64,000 nucleotides of DNA from Paulinella micropora. Its lineage: Eukaryota > Cercozoa > Imbricatea > Euglyphida > Paulinellidae. The position numbers and the translations under genes were made by a program. The DNA is taken from assembly GCA_019918135.1 (NCBI GenBank), contig WBZZ01000393.1:25001-89000 (forward strand). The letters are read 5' to 3'. The notes under the pieces are model-generated. The model saw only the letters and a list, made by a program, of their open reading frames with translations. It ran no database searches and was not told the origin of the DNA. Of the stretch, positions 21,106-31,666 are shown piece by piece; the stretch's first letter is position 1; every line of letters begins with the position of its first letter.

Positions 21106-24100
21106 CCACCGGCCCCGCAGCACATCTGTCAGGCATATCAGCCGAAACCATACAAATTACTAAGAAGGCAACATTTCATTGGGAGACAGTACCAGGAGAA
21201 GGTAGCGCGTCTAGCTTCCTCCTCCCTGACTCCCTGATAGCCGATAGCACGCCTTACTCATTGGTTTCACCTGGCATATTAGACAACAAGCATGGGTACG
21301 CAACCATCTTCCAAAATAATCAAGCTATAGTCTTACACCACTCCATCAACATTGACCCTAGCTTGATCAAGATTAGAGGAAGAATGATGCCCAACTTGCT
21401 TTATCGTTCAGACACAAGAGATGACACACCACTTGACCCCAACAGACGGGTTTTCCCACAGTCACAAACACAAACACACAACGACAACAAAGACGTCAAG
21501 GTCAACTTCAGTGTCAATCGCAAAGCTAGCAAACAGTCCATCTCAGCATTAGAGGCACATAGACTAAGCGGTCATGGCATGGCAAAGGCTATGAAACAAG
21601 TAGCAGCAGCACTAGGCAGAACAATCAAAGATCCCCATTGGGAGACTAAACTTGCTCACCTCTGCCATGCATGCACTCTTAGCTCACCTCGCAAGCTTCC
21701 TTTCTTCACAGACCATGAACTTCTGGACCAACAGTTCAAAACTTTTGAAGCAATCTGCATGGATTTCAAGGGTCCCAAGTATACAGTATCGCTGCAAGGC
21801 AATTACTATATACTTTTGATCCTTGAGACCAAAGGCAAATTCGCCTTCAAAATTTATCTTCCTTCATGGAAGGCACAACTTTACCTCCCATGGGTGGTCA
21901 AGGTGTTTGCCTTCTTTGAAAGACAGACCGGCGTGAAGATTAAGCAAGTCAGGTTAGATGGCGAGTTTATCTCTTCTGGCCTTGTTGAACATTGCAACAA
22001 CAAAGGAATTATTATGAAGCACACCCCACCGGGCGAGCCTCGTCTTAATTCCATTGCCGAACGCGATTTTCAAACAGGCACGAAACGAGCTAACGCAATC
22101 ATGCTCGACGCAAAATTCCCCAACAATTTATGGGAAGAATGCGAAAGAGCTGAACATGCAATACGGATGATCACCCCGCAATCATCCGGAAAATACAAAG
22201 GACAATCTCCTTATGAGGTCACCCTCAAAAGGAAATTCCCTTTGGATTTCTTGCGTCCAGTCGGTTGCTTAGCATTCGTTCGTGTGCAAAAAGGCTTAAA
22301 CAGACCAATGGCACAACCGGGATCACTTACAGGCTTCAACATTTTTCGCCGCCTTTACCGGGTTTTGGTAAAAGGGACAGCAAAAATTGTTGAAGCCCGA
22401 AACGTGAAGTTCGACATATGGGAAAGAGGGCACACAGCAAAAGTGTTGCAGCGACCTTGGGAGTTTGACAACCCTCCCATTCCTCAACCCAACCCTTTCC
22501 CCAACGAACTCACCCAAACGGTCGACCAAAAGGTTCGCATAAAAACGGACCCGACACAGTCCGGAAACGCCCCCGGTCTGCCAACCTTTCAGCTCAATGA
22601 CGACGACGACGATAACGGGTACCAGTCGCTCGACGACCAACCGGTACCACCACCCCAACCACCCCCACAACGGCCCCAGCTTGAAGAAGAAGAACACACA
22701 GTCGTCAGGCAAAGACGACCCCCATCATCTTCACAGCTAAATTTACGTGGTTCGGTTGGACCAAATGTCCGTCGTTCATTACGCTTTGCAGCCAGTTCCA
22801 GTGGAAACAGGTCAAACGCTAGCCACAGACTTGGTTCCCCTTCGTCCCCTGCTAACGGTCTGCTTGCCCCACGCGACATCAACGGCAACATATCATCAAG
22901 CAACATCATAGCAACACAAAGAGAGAGAAAGCAAACACCTGCAAACCACCCCACTCATCATGTTAGCCTAGCTCACGATAGTCAGGCTGCTGCTTTCTTT
23001 GGTGTCACTGCGGCATGCAACCTCGAGCATAGCGAGACAGACCTAGCGGATTTGCAACAGGATGCTTACGAAAAACAAACATATGACGAGCCCTTTTGTT
23101 TCTTTACACGTGCATTGCGAATACTACAAAAGGAAATACACCAACATCCTGAAGTGGTTGCAGCACGCAGGAAAGAAATTGAAGGCCTCTTCAAGGCTGG
23201 ATGTTTTCGTTGGGTTCCCAGAGCTAACGCCTATCGTGACAAAATCAAACCAATCCATACCGGATTTGTTGATGCTGTCAAGATAGACGAAGCAACTGGA
23301 AATCATAAGTTCAAGAGTAGACTTGTCCTGTTTGGTAACCTCATGAGTCCGTTCAGTCATTACTCACCTTATGATAAGTCAGCACCTGTATGCTCCCACA
23401 TGGTCATGCTTACCGTCTTGTCGCTCAGAGCAGCACTTGGCTTTGATTTTGTTGTCATGGACTTCACGCAAGCATATAGTCAGGCAGACATGATTGACAT
23501 TGTATATGCCATCGCACCCGACGATTTCGAGGATTTCCGTGATCCCGAAAAGCCGGAGGATGACATACTTTAAGTCCTCAAAGCTCTGTATGGCTCACCT
23601 CAGGCAGGTCGTCGTTGGCACGACAAGGTAGCACGAAAGTTACGTAAGTTAGGTTACACACAGTCAACCATCGATGCTTGTCTGTTCTTCCTGCAATGCA
23701 AAGAAGAGAACTGTCCCCCGGTTTTTACTAAAGACCCATCGTCCATGCCATGGATCCTATTAGTAAGAACCGACGACGTTCTCACTTTCTACAAACACCA
23801 CTCTCAGGTAGCCATTCTTTGCAAAGGCTTAACGAAAGAACAGCTTGTATTCACAGTACACGAAAAGGCCAAAGTCTTTTGTGGGATTCAATTCAAACGA
23901 ACGCCCACTGGCCTTCTCGTTCACCAGCGTGCATACACTCGTAGCCTCTTGGATGATCATGGCTTCTCACAAGCCAACCCTGTGCCTACTCCGGCCACCG
24001 TCCAAGAGCCGACTGCAGCCGCTGAAGACGCCTTCTTGCGTAAATGGTCACTCCCTACCCTAACAGGTGAATTTTCATGGCTAACAACCCAAACACGCCC

Positions 24101-24845
24101 AGACATATCATTTGCCACCAACAACATGTCCGTATACTCACATCATGAGCCAGGTGTAGCTTACAGTTTGTGCACCCGGATCTTTCGCTACCTTCAAGAT
24201 GGGGAACGCGGCTTGTTCTACCCGTACAACACGGACCTCTCCAGACTCCGTCTCGCACACTGGTCCGACGCGACGCTGGGTAGCTGCAAATTCACCAAGC
24301 GATCGCGCACCGGCGAGCTACACGAATTGACCGGCCCCGTGCATTGGGAAAGCAAACGCCAGACTACCGTGGCTACATCGACCCAGATCTCCGAAACCAT
24401 GGCTATGTCCAATACCGCGCGCACCGCTATCGCGCTCCAGCATTTGCTAATCTCCGAGCTACGAGCACCGATCAATTTACCAACTCCCTTACTTGCTGAC
24501 AACCGGGGAGCTATCACCTCGTCCTCCAATGGAATGGGAAGCCCGCGCGCACGTCATCTGGACCTGCGCCATCACTACATCGTCGAAGTAGTCCGAGAAG
24601 GCCGACTGACGACCCGATACGTCAACACTACTCAAAACAGGGCGGATATCTTTACGAAAGCCCTCCCCGCACCGGCCCATCGCACGTTCATCGACCAGAT
24701 CACCGTGCCCCTCGCTTCATGCATGGCCGACGATGAAGACGCCCCGGCAAGACTCTTTCGATCCGATGCGCTCAGCCCAACCCTCAGCCAGTACGTTGTT
24801 CGTGCTCGAAAGCGCAAAGGCAAAAAGTCGAAGCAAGTCGAGTAA
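21015..24845 (+). pseudogene. copia pol: protease, integrase, reverse transcriptase, RNase H
   Basis: Protease signature HTVFDSGTNRTIVHP lies at the start. Next come the pre-integrase His/Cys region (HRLSGHG...HLCHACTLS), the integrase core (ICMDFKGP, VRLDGEF, NSIAERDF), a long acidic/Pro spacer, and the reverse transcriptase (FKSRLVLFGN, VVMDFTQAYSQADM). RNase H follows (HWSDATLGSCK, ISETMAMSN, LLADNRGAI, HLDLRHHYI). The order is diagnostic for Ty1/copia. The frame shows about one break. Confidence 0.85.
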
Positions 24846-25266
24846 GTTCGTACCAAGTAATGTTATTCAGAGCGTTCAAAAGACAATTTCTAATTTTTTT
24901 GTACAACGCTCTTCGCCGTTCAATTATACTGATGACTGTAGCGACTTTGTCGCAAATTTATAGAATTGACATTTTGTATGTCTATAATCTACTATCCTCA
25001 GTATAATAAAGCTAATAGGGACAATTAATCCGACATCGCGCTAATGCGCTTCGTAAATCCTAACAAGTCAGAATTTTTTTTTGAGTTATGCATGTCATGC
25101 TCATATTTATTCTTGCACATTAATGATAATTTTTCCATATATGATAATTTCTACTTTCCCCTCACGAACATATTTACACATAACTATGTATAAATCATAC
25201 TGGCCTCTCCGCCACCGCAAATGTTCATGATGATATTTCCATGGCGGATATATTGTCCGGGGGGAG

Positions 25267-25839
25267 TGTTATCATTATATATTCATATAATTATAGTTCT
25301 TCGGATATCCCTTCAAGTTGTAGTTTACACATCAGTAAAAGATAAAATAATTTCTACTTCAAGTCCGAAGTTAAATCATTTTATTCAAGTTTATATATAA
25401 TCATTTATATTATCTATATTTACCGTTAATTACATAAACGACCGGCAATAATGTTTTTCATATCACTTCCAATATATTACCATTTAACATTGTCAATTTC
25501 ATTTCTGTCAACTAACAATATTTAACGAATCTACCGGCCAGAATTCCCTGTAACTTCTTCCCTCATTACACCTAATTCATGGGATGATTTGCCTAATCAT
25601 ATGATTGCACGACAGTGCGATCCATGTTACTTAACGGTTATATAATACGTATCTAGCACGCGATGATACGTATCGATAGAACCGCATTCACATGATAGAC
25701 AAATCGGTTTCCGTATCTTGTCGAGATCACAAAATTTAAACTGCTGTAGGTATCTGAAGTACTGTTTGATGCCGGGATGAGGGATTATTAAGTCTGTTCC
25801 GTACCTTATCTTTAATTAAGTGGATACATAGTTATGGCA
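25267..25839 (+). repeat. copia right LTR
   Basis: 573 bp, TG..CA, with a single visible difference from the left LTR. It is preceded by a GGGGGGAG polypurine stretch and followed by the TAATG duplication. Confidence 0.95.
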
Positions 25840-25844
25840 TAATG

Positions 25845-26352
25845 GTTCAACGAATGGTTGTATATGGGAGAATAGTTCAAATACTGCTGTAATGTCTTTG
25901 AGAAGAAGCGATGGACAATTATGGGTATTGTCTAATCCAATTCAATATTCAGACAGGAGAAAAAAAATATATAAAGGAATGCTTAGGCTTAGATTTATTA
26001 ATAAGTTAAATCCAGTCTGCTATCGTATGATTGACGACAACAAGAAACAGAGAACGGGTTTGATAGCACAGGAACTAGAAGAAATACTAAAGAAATGAAT
26101 ATGCTAGATTTTGGATGTTTTATAAAAGAAACAATTATGGTTCCGTGTCCAAAGCAAAGAAAAGAATGCGAATTGAAAGGTGTGAGTGTTAATCCAGAAG
26201 ATGTTAAATGTGTTGATAGTGGTGATGTCAGTTATGGTATAGGTTATTCCGAGTTTATCGCCCCATTAATTAAAGCGGTTCAACAATTATCAGAAAAGTT
26301 AGTTAATTTAGAAAAAGAAAATAATAATCTAACTAATGATATAGCCGATTAA
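25845..26352 (+). pseudogene. Fibre C-terminal part with S74 intramolecular chaperone
   Basis: This is the piece of the fibre gene on the far side of the copia insertion. The peptidase S74 / endosialidase-chaperone signature is clear: YSDRRKKIYKGM, then LNPVCYRMIDD and RTGLIAQELEEILKK. It is followed by YSEFIAPLIKAVQQLSEKL and a short coiled coil. In phage tail spikes and chlorovirus fibres this domain drives trimer folding and then cuts itself off. Its presence shows the gene made a trimeric fibre. About one break apart from the insertion. Confidence 0.8.
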
Positions 26353-26383
26353 AAAAACCAATTAGCAGAAATCCGTAATTACA

Positions 26384-26731
26384 ATGCCCCCTAGATTACA
26401 CCCTCCACCTCCACTCATTGATATGGCAGATGGCGAACTAACACCAGAATTAAAAAATCGTGTTTTGGATATTTCATTGAAGAATGAAGAAAAAAAAGTA
26501 GAGCACGAATTGGAAGATAACTGGAATTGTTGTTGTATAAAAAATAGACCGACAGACAGCCGACTTATTAAATACTTATTTCAAATGGGTATCATTATTA
26601 CCATTATAACCCTTGGTATCGTGAGGTTGTCTGAAAAGAACTTACCGTGCGAGACAGCCAACACTTACGTAGGTATTTTAACGTTATTGATTGGAATATA
26701 CCTTCCATCACCTTCTTCAAGTAAGAAGTGA
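26384..26731 (+). CDS. Small membrane protein of the Polinton
   Basis: 115 residues. A Pro-rich head is followed by a charged region, a CCC cluster near residue 49, and two hydrophobic segments (~67-85 and ~93-108) likely to span a membrane as a hairpin. It ends in Ser/Lys. No family recognised. It lies directly downstream of the fibre gene; small membrane proteins are common in Polinton-like viruses. Confidence 0.5.
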   Translation: MPPRLHPPPPLIDMADGELTPELKNRVLDISLKNEEKKVEHELEDNWNCCCIKNRPTDSRLIKYLFQMGIIITIITLGIVRLSEKNLPCETANTYVGILTLLIGIYLPSPSSSKK

Positions 26732-26755
26732 ACATTCATACAAATGTATTTTATA

Positions 26756-26986
26756 TCACAAAGCATCACTACCTGAGCAAATTAATGGCACTGCCTCATC
26801 AAAACTCACACACCAATCACTCATAGGTTTATACACACATTTAAATTTGGTTTCTATTCCTTTTTGAATACAATAAACACAACTTTCATTTTTTTTTTCG
26901 CTGACCTGTGAGTAAAAGTCGCAGGCAGTCCTAGCAGAAATGTTAATTAATAAAAAGTTTATGAGCATTAGTATAGAGGGCAACAT
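26756..26986 (-). CDS. Possible small secreted Cys-containing peptide
   Basis: 76 residues with a hydrophobic N-terminus that could be a signal peptide (MLPSILMLINFLLINISA) and six cysteines in the mature part. It is antisense to its neighbours, and its start codon overlaps the start of the next plus-strand gene, leaving no promoter room, so it may be a chance frame. Confidence 0.25.
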   Translation of the reverse strand: MLPSILMLINFLLINISARTACDFYSQVSEKKNESCVYCIQKGIETKFKCVYKPMSDWCVSFDEAVPLICSGSDAL

Positions 26987-27257
26987 GGCGGACTATAAAT
27001 TCCAAAAGATTATTTTTCTAAGTAATGACTTTCCAGGAGGGGTTAATGGTAGCAAGACATTCGACAAAACCATTAAATTGAGCTTTACACCGACTAGAAT
27101 GAATGCGGCCAACATTTCCAATCGCAGCTACAACTTGGGGATTATTAATTGGACTGACGGTCAATACAGTTTTAGAGTGCTTAAAACAGACAATGGTAGT
27201 ATTGAGACTGACCCCTTGGGTGGAAGAATTGTTATTTGTTTAGAATTTTTGGCTTAA
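26985..27257 (+). CDS. Small hypothetical protein upstream of the packaging ATPase
   Basis: 90 residues from MADYKFQKIIFLSND. An upstream in-frame ATG exists at 26940, but the later start fits coding composition better. The alternation of beta-type residues and polar loops (FDKTIKLSFTPTRMNAANIS, QYSFRVLKTDNG) suggests a small beta-rich, possibly virion protein. No family recognised. Confidence 0.45.
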   Translation: MADYKFQKIIFLSNDFPGGVNGSKTFDKTIKLSFTPTRMNAANISNRSYNLGIINWTDGQYSFRVLKTDNGSIETDPLGGRIVICLEFLA

Positions 27258-27262
27258 TATAA

Positions 27263-27310
27263 GTAGGGACACCCTACAACCCGCATTTATGATTTTTGGT
27301 GAAGCTTTTT
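27263..27310. promoter_or_regulatory. Hairpin leader, left arm of inverted repeat around the ATPase gene
   Basis: Contains the perfect hairpin GTAGGGACACCCTAC (27263..27277) followed by ...TTTTTGGTGAAGCTTTTTT. The whole stretch is close to the reverse complement of 28209..28255, so the ATPase gene is bracketed by ~45-bp inverted repeats. Confidence 0.65.
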
Positions 27311-27334
27311 TAAAAAAGGTTCAAATATATATCG

Positions 27335-28158
27335 ATGGAAAAAATTATTGATATACGAGTTAGACTAGTTAAGCAAAACGGAGATGGCGACAAGTTGGCA
27401 AAAGGATATAAGTTATTTGATGAACCGTATGCTAATATTTTTCTTCTCGCTCGCAAGAAGAGTGGCAAGACGACCGCACTGTTTGAAATCCTGAAACGAA
27501 CTACAGACAAAAAGACACGTATTGTTATTATTGCCAGCACGATACACAAGGACCACATTTACAAAGAAATGGTGAACCACTTCAAGAAGAAGGGAAACCC
27601 GATGGCTATATATACATACTTGAAAACGGACGGCTACAGTGTGATTGATTACGAGTTAGACAAGCTCAACAAGCCAGACGAAGAGCAAGAAGAAGGCGAG
27701 ATTGTTCAAGACGAGAAAGAAGAGCCGAAGCCGAAGTTTCTTTATTTTGGTAAAGAGCAAAAGAAGAAACAGGAGGGAGGCAAAAAACCCCAAGACCGAG
27801 CAAATACATTACACCAGAAGTCGTGGTCGTTTTGGACGATTTGGGTAGCGGGTTGAGGGATAAGTCCGTGAGCGACCTGTTGAAAAAAAATAGACACTAT
27901 AAGTCAAAGGTGATTATGAGCTCGCAGTATCTTAACGACTTACGGCCTGAGGCTATTAAACAGTTGGACTACCTTCTTATTTTTCCATGTCAGTCTCAGG
28001 ATAAAATAGAACTCGTGTATAAACATCTGGACCTCAGCTATGACCTAGAATACTTCATTGAAAAATACCACGAGGCTACCAAGGAACGGTTTAACTTTTT
28101 GTATGTTGATGCGGTGTCCGATGAATTACGAAAGAACTTCAATATTCGATTTAAGTAA
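27335..28158 (+). pseudogene. Genome-packaging ATPase (A32/FtsK-HerA type) of the Polinton
   Basis: This ATPase pumps the genome into capsids. The Walker A loop is LLARKKSGKTTALFEIL; the Walker B strand is VVVLDDLGSG; a downstream VIMSSQYLNDL matches the sensor/arginine region of A32-like ATPases. A charged Lys/Glu insert lies between the two motifs. It is placed upstream of the virion genes as in other Polintons. The gene is broken, with about one break. Confidence 0.8.
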
Positions 28159-28188
28159 TTTTTTTTTTTTTTTTTTTTTTTTTAGAAC

Positions 28189-28255
28189 TATATATAGGAA
28201 CCTTTTTTTGAAAAAAAAGCTTCACCAAAAAAGTCGGGTCGTAGGGTGTCCCTAC
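28189..28255 (+). promoter_or_regulatory. TATATAGGAA box and hairpin leader of the pX-like gene
   Basis: A TATATATAGGAA element is followed by TTTTTTTGAAAAAAAAGCTTC and the hairpin GTAGGGTGTCCCTAC (28241..28255), which abuts the start codon. Similar arrangements precede the penton and receptor-binding genes, so it is probably a shared late promoter and leader. Confidence 0.55.
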
Positions 28256-28558
28256 ATGCCAACATCACCAGTTATTATTTCACAACCAGCGGGATACAAT
28301 ATCAGCTACAATCCCAGTATGCCACAAGCAGGAGGAAAAAAGAAGGGAAAAAAGAAACAAACAGGAGGCAAAGTTAATTGGGCGAAGGTCGGAAAAGTGA
28401 TAGTGGATGCTAATAGGTTTATCAAAAAGAACCAATTGATTTCAAGGGGTGCTACTTTTCTTAGCGATGTCGGAGTGCCTTATGCGGACCGTGTAGCGAA
28501 GGCCGCGATGAAGCAAGGCTATGGCAAACAACGAGGCGGAGCAGTTAAGTTTCGTTAG
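28256..28558 (+). CDS. Small basic Gly-rich virion protein (pX/core-like)
   Basis: 100 residues, with a Gly/Lys cluster (PQAGGKKKGKKKQTGGKVNW), a middle helix region and a GYGKQRGGAVKFR end. Repeated GG sites in a basic context resemble adenovirus-type core/pX proteins and their protease cleavage sites. It lies between ATPase and protease genes. It appears whole. The family assignment is by composition and position only. Confidence 0.5.
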   Translation: MPTSPVIISQPAGYNISYNPSMPQAGGKKKGKKKQTGGKVNWAKVGKVIVDANRFIKKNQLISRGATFLSDVGVPYADRVAKAAMKQGYGKQRGGAVKFR

Positions 28559-28644
28559 CAGAGGCCTTCGTCCCCCGCACCCCTCCGTTGTGGTTCTGTA
28601 TCAAACTAAATCTTGTATTATTTTTTTTCGCTAACAATATACAT

Positions 28645-29989
28645 ATGAAAAAATTAAGAAGAGGAGGTGCGGAGGCGAAGTCTCTGCGAAAACAACGACC
28701 GCCGAGGATATACAGAACCAAAGATGGCCGTCCGTATATTAAAGTGAAAGGTAAACGAGCATATCTCAACTTTGGCGAGAAAACAAATGACCTTTCAACA
28801 CTTCAAATCGTTAAACTGTTTCTGAAATATATGAAAGGGGACAATAAAACGAAGAAAACACGAAAGACGAAAGAGCGAATAGTTAAGTCCGAATTCAATC
28901 GCCTTGAACACGAGAACCGCAACCAGATACGAGACAACCTGCTGAAAAAATATGAACTAATACACGAGCAGGAGGACAAGGAAAAGAAGTTAAGAGAACA
29001 GGCAGAAGATGAGAAGAAAAGAATAGAGAGGAAGGAGAATGCGGAAATGAAGGGAAGACAAGAGAGGAAGGAGAATGCGGAAATGAAGGAAAGACAAGAA
29101 GAATTAATAAGGGAGGCGAAAAGAGAGCAAAAACTTATAGAGGATGTAAAATTTAAACAAGATAGAAAAAATAATTTAATGTTATTACCACCGCCTCAGT
29201 TCCACCCTCAATATATCACACAAGGACCACAACCACCACCGCAAGCACCACCCCAAGCACCACAACTAGGACTACCCCAAGCACAACAACTAGGACTACC
29301 AAGCACCACAACTAGCACCACCCCAAGCACCACCCCAAGCACCACCCCAAGCACCACAAGCACCAGAAGAAAAACAGATGCAATTGAAAACAAAAGAAGA
29401 GAGAAAGGCTGAAAATGCATTAAAAGAAAAGTATTTTGAATTATTGACGAAAACAGCGGGCTTCAAAAATTTGTTTGTTAATTCGTTAAGTAAAAACGAT
29501 TTTGACAAACTTGGTAAAGGAGTAGAGAATGCCACAGCACAAACAGCAGATGAGCAAAAAGCACTGGCAGAGCAATACAAAAAAGAATTAGAATAAGCAA
29601 AAAAGCAAGCGGAGGCCAAAGCGAAATACTTTGAAATTAAAGATAAAGTAGCACACATCGCAAATGGTTTAAGAAATAACGCATATCCAAAATTAAAAAT
29701 ACACGAAGTTTTAGGCCCCGCTTTGGAAGCGAAGATGATAGCCGAAGGCAAAACGCTACCAAAAAAAGTTAGTGGAAAACACACGGCTGCGGGTATGGCA
29801 AAAGCTTTAGTAGATGAAGGTATTGATTTAGGAATAGACCAGAATGAGATGAGAAAGAAACTAGCTGATTATTTGGGAATAAGCCAAGAGGGTGCTGGGG
29901 CAAAATCGATTGAGAAATTAATACACAAACTTTTAACAATAGCAACAATTACGAAATATTTAAAGAAGGGTAAATACAAGAAAAAATGA
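28645..29989 (+). pseudogene. Long coiled-coil, Pro-rich Polinton protein
   Basis: Starts MKKLRRGGAEAKSLRKQRPP with a short basic domain (YRTKDGRPYIKVKGKRAYLNF) resembling a DNA-binding head. A long Lys/Glu coiled coil with a duplicated RKENAEMKGRQE unit follows, then a Pro/Gln-rich spacer with PPQAP repeats and a second helical domain (AGMAKALVDEGIDLGIDQNE). The architecture suggests a virion core or scaffold protein. It ends overlapping the start of the protease gene. About two breaks. Confidence 0.5.
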
Positions 29990-30720
29990 AGAAGAAGGAA
30001 TATGTAAATACCTTAGTAAGAGAAATGGCAAACGACCCAAACATAAAAAATCAAGTTTCAAATCATCTCGGTATTGAATTACCAACCCCCGAGGTAGAGG
30101 AAGTTCGGCCACCAGAAGTTCAGACACCAGAAGTTCGGCCACCAGAAGTTCAGACACCAGAAGTTCAACCGCCAGAAGTTCAACCGCCAGAAGTAGATAG
30201 AGCAGTAGATGTGGAGCAAGCGGGGGCAGGCAGAGGTTTAATGACAGACGAAATAGGCAACATTATGAAAAAGCACGAATGGTATTTGGGGACCGTAGCC
30301 AGTGACGAAAGAAACAAACTGAAACCAGAAAAAAGACAGAAGTACGGGTTTATTATGAACTTGGATAAGTCTAGTCAACCAGGCTCACATTGGATTGCTG
30401 TTTGGGTTGACTTAATTAAAGACGACTCTATTGAAATCTACGACCCGCTCGCACTGTATAAGCCTACTGAGCTATTTCTACACCAAATGAAACAGCTTAT
30501 TGACAAGAGTAAGCCGAGCACATATCTGCTTATGAAGCTTAATCAAGTTAAAAACCAAAGCGACACAAGCACAACCTATGGGTGGCATACTATTAGGTTT
30601 CTTAAAGAAAGAGCGAAAGGGAACCGCTTTAAATTTGTCAGCGGTTGGACAGACTTAAAAGAAAAAGAAGCGCAAGAGTTGAAAGCTCAGAACGGCTATG
30701 GCTTTGATACCTTTATTTAG
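29986..30720 (+). CDS. Adenain-like virion maturation protease
   Basis: The C-terminal ~150 residues match the adenovirus/Polinton cysteine protease (C5/Ulp1-like fold): SQPGSHWIAVWVDLI with the active-site His, SIEIYDPLALY with the Asp/Glu, and QVKNQSDTSTTYGWHTIRFL covering the oxyanion and nucleophile region. An N-terminal spacer of PEV(Q/R)PPEVQTPEV repeats (residues ~35-70) is unusual. The protease matures capsid proteins at Gly-rich sites. The start overlaps the previous gene's stop. The frame is open throughout. Confidence 0.75.
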   Translation: MKKKEYVNTLVREMANDPNIKNQVSNHLGIELPTPEVEEVRPPEVQTPEVRPPEVQTPEVQPPEVQPPEVDRAVDVEQAGAGRGLMTDEIGNIMKKHEWYLGTVASDERNKLKPEKRQKYGFIMNLDKSSQPGSHWIAVWVDLIKDDSIEIYDPLALYKPTELFLHQMKQLIDKSKPSTYLLMKLNQVKNQSDTSTTYGWHTIRFLKERAKGNRFKFVSGWTDLKEKEAQELKAQNGYGFDTFI

Positions 30721-30738
30721 CCGATTAAACAAAAATAT

Positions 30739-30795
30739 ATTTTCCTATATATAGTTTTTGAGGTCGTAGGAGGTTTTTGAAAAAAAGCTCCTACA
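30739..30795 (+). promoter_or_regulatory. Promoter/leader of the penton gene
   Basis: TTTCCTATATATAG is followed by TTTTTGAGGTCGTAGGAGG and the matching arm GCTCCTAC (30787..30794) next to the ATG at 30796. The stem is GTAGGAG/CTCCTAC. The same design occurs before 33321. Confidence 0.6.
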
Positions 30796-31605
30796 ATGGA
30801 ATATAGAGGCGGGCGAAGTAGCAACATTTACTATGTCAACAGCAAAAATAGGATAAACGGCACGGACAGTGATTTCGCTCACTCCATTGATATGAAATCG
30901 CTAGACAATCCTACCCATTGTAAAATACTTCATATCTATGTGCCTAAATCATATTACTCTGTGGCAAGTCCTTATAACACTTTTACTCTGAGTGAAGATG
31001 GATTTGAGGCTCTGATTACGATACCCGAGGGCAACTACACGATGAACAACTTAAAAAATAAGCTGTCTGAGGTGCTAACGGCAGACAGCCCCAACAACTA
31101 CACATACACCGTTACGAGCAACAACACAAACACCGACCCAGAAGACGGCAAGCTATTATTTACAGTAGCGAACAACGGAGGCATACAACCGCGGTTTATA
31201 TTTGACACCGAAACTCGCATCCACGAAGTAATGGGTTTTGACCGCGACTCAACATATTTCTTTGCTAATAATACCATTAGGTCACCGAATGTCATAATCT
31301 TGACTGGCGAAAAAACATTATATCTACAGTCAGATTTAGTCGGCGAAGGTGATAACCACATGCTACAAGAAATATACACGGCGAATGAAATCCCGTTCGG
31401 CTCTGTTATCTATGATGGAAGCAGGTCGGAGTATGGCAAACGGCTATCTAATAGTTCAAGCAATGTGTATCGGTTCTATTTGACTGATGAAAACGATCAA
31501 CCAATTAACCTAAACGGTTTGGGTATCGTAACATTGTTGATTTACCGCGAGACGAATTATTTTAATTTATTTACGTCATTTTTTAATTTGTTGAAATCTA
31601 GGTAA
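30796..31605 (+). CDS. Penton / minor capsid protein (single jelly roll)
   Basis: 269 residues. The N-terminus (MEYRGGRSSNIYYVNSKNRI...DFAHSIDM) and the following CKILHIYVPKSYYSV, FEALITIPEGNYTMNNLKNK and TLYLQSDLVG segments match the Polinton/PLV penton protein, which closes the capsid vertices. It lies between protease and major capsid genes, the canonical order. A GG near the N-terminus could be a protease site. It looks whole, though the extreme C-terminus is uncertain. Confidence 0.8.
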   Translation: MEYRGGRSSNIYYVNSKNRINGTDSDFAHSIDMKSLDNPTHCKILHIYVPKSYYSVASPYNTFTLSEDGFEALITIPEGNYTMNNLKNKLSEVLTADSPNNYTYTVTSNNTNTDPEDGKLLFTVANNGGIQPRFIFDTETRIHEVMGFDRDSTYFFANNTIRSPNVIILTGEKTLYLQSDLVGEGDNHMLQEIYTANEIPFGSVIYDGSRSEYGKRLSNSSSNVYRFYLTDENDQPINLNGLGIVTLLIYRETNYFNLFTSFFNLLKSR

Positions 31606-31666
31606 TTAATTAATTTTTTTTCTCATATTAAAATATAAGACAACCGTAAAAAGAGGAAAAACAAAA

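Larger units (their letters stand above)
17650..25839 (+). mobile_element. Ty1/copia LTR retrotransposon inserted in the Polinton
   Basis: 8190 bp with 573-bp LTRs, target duplication TAATG and a G-rich polypurine tract (GGGGGGAG) just before the right LTR. Gag-like and pol frames overlap, as is usual in LTR elements. The pol order is protease, integrase, reverse transcriptase, RNase H, which defines copia. Near-identical LTRs make it far younger than its Polinton target. It looks almost whole, with about one break in pol. Confidence 0.95.
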
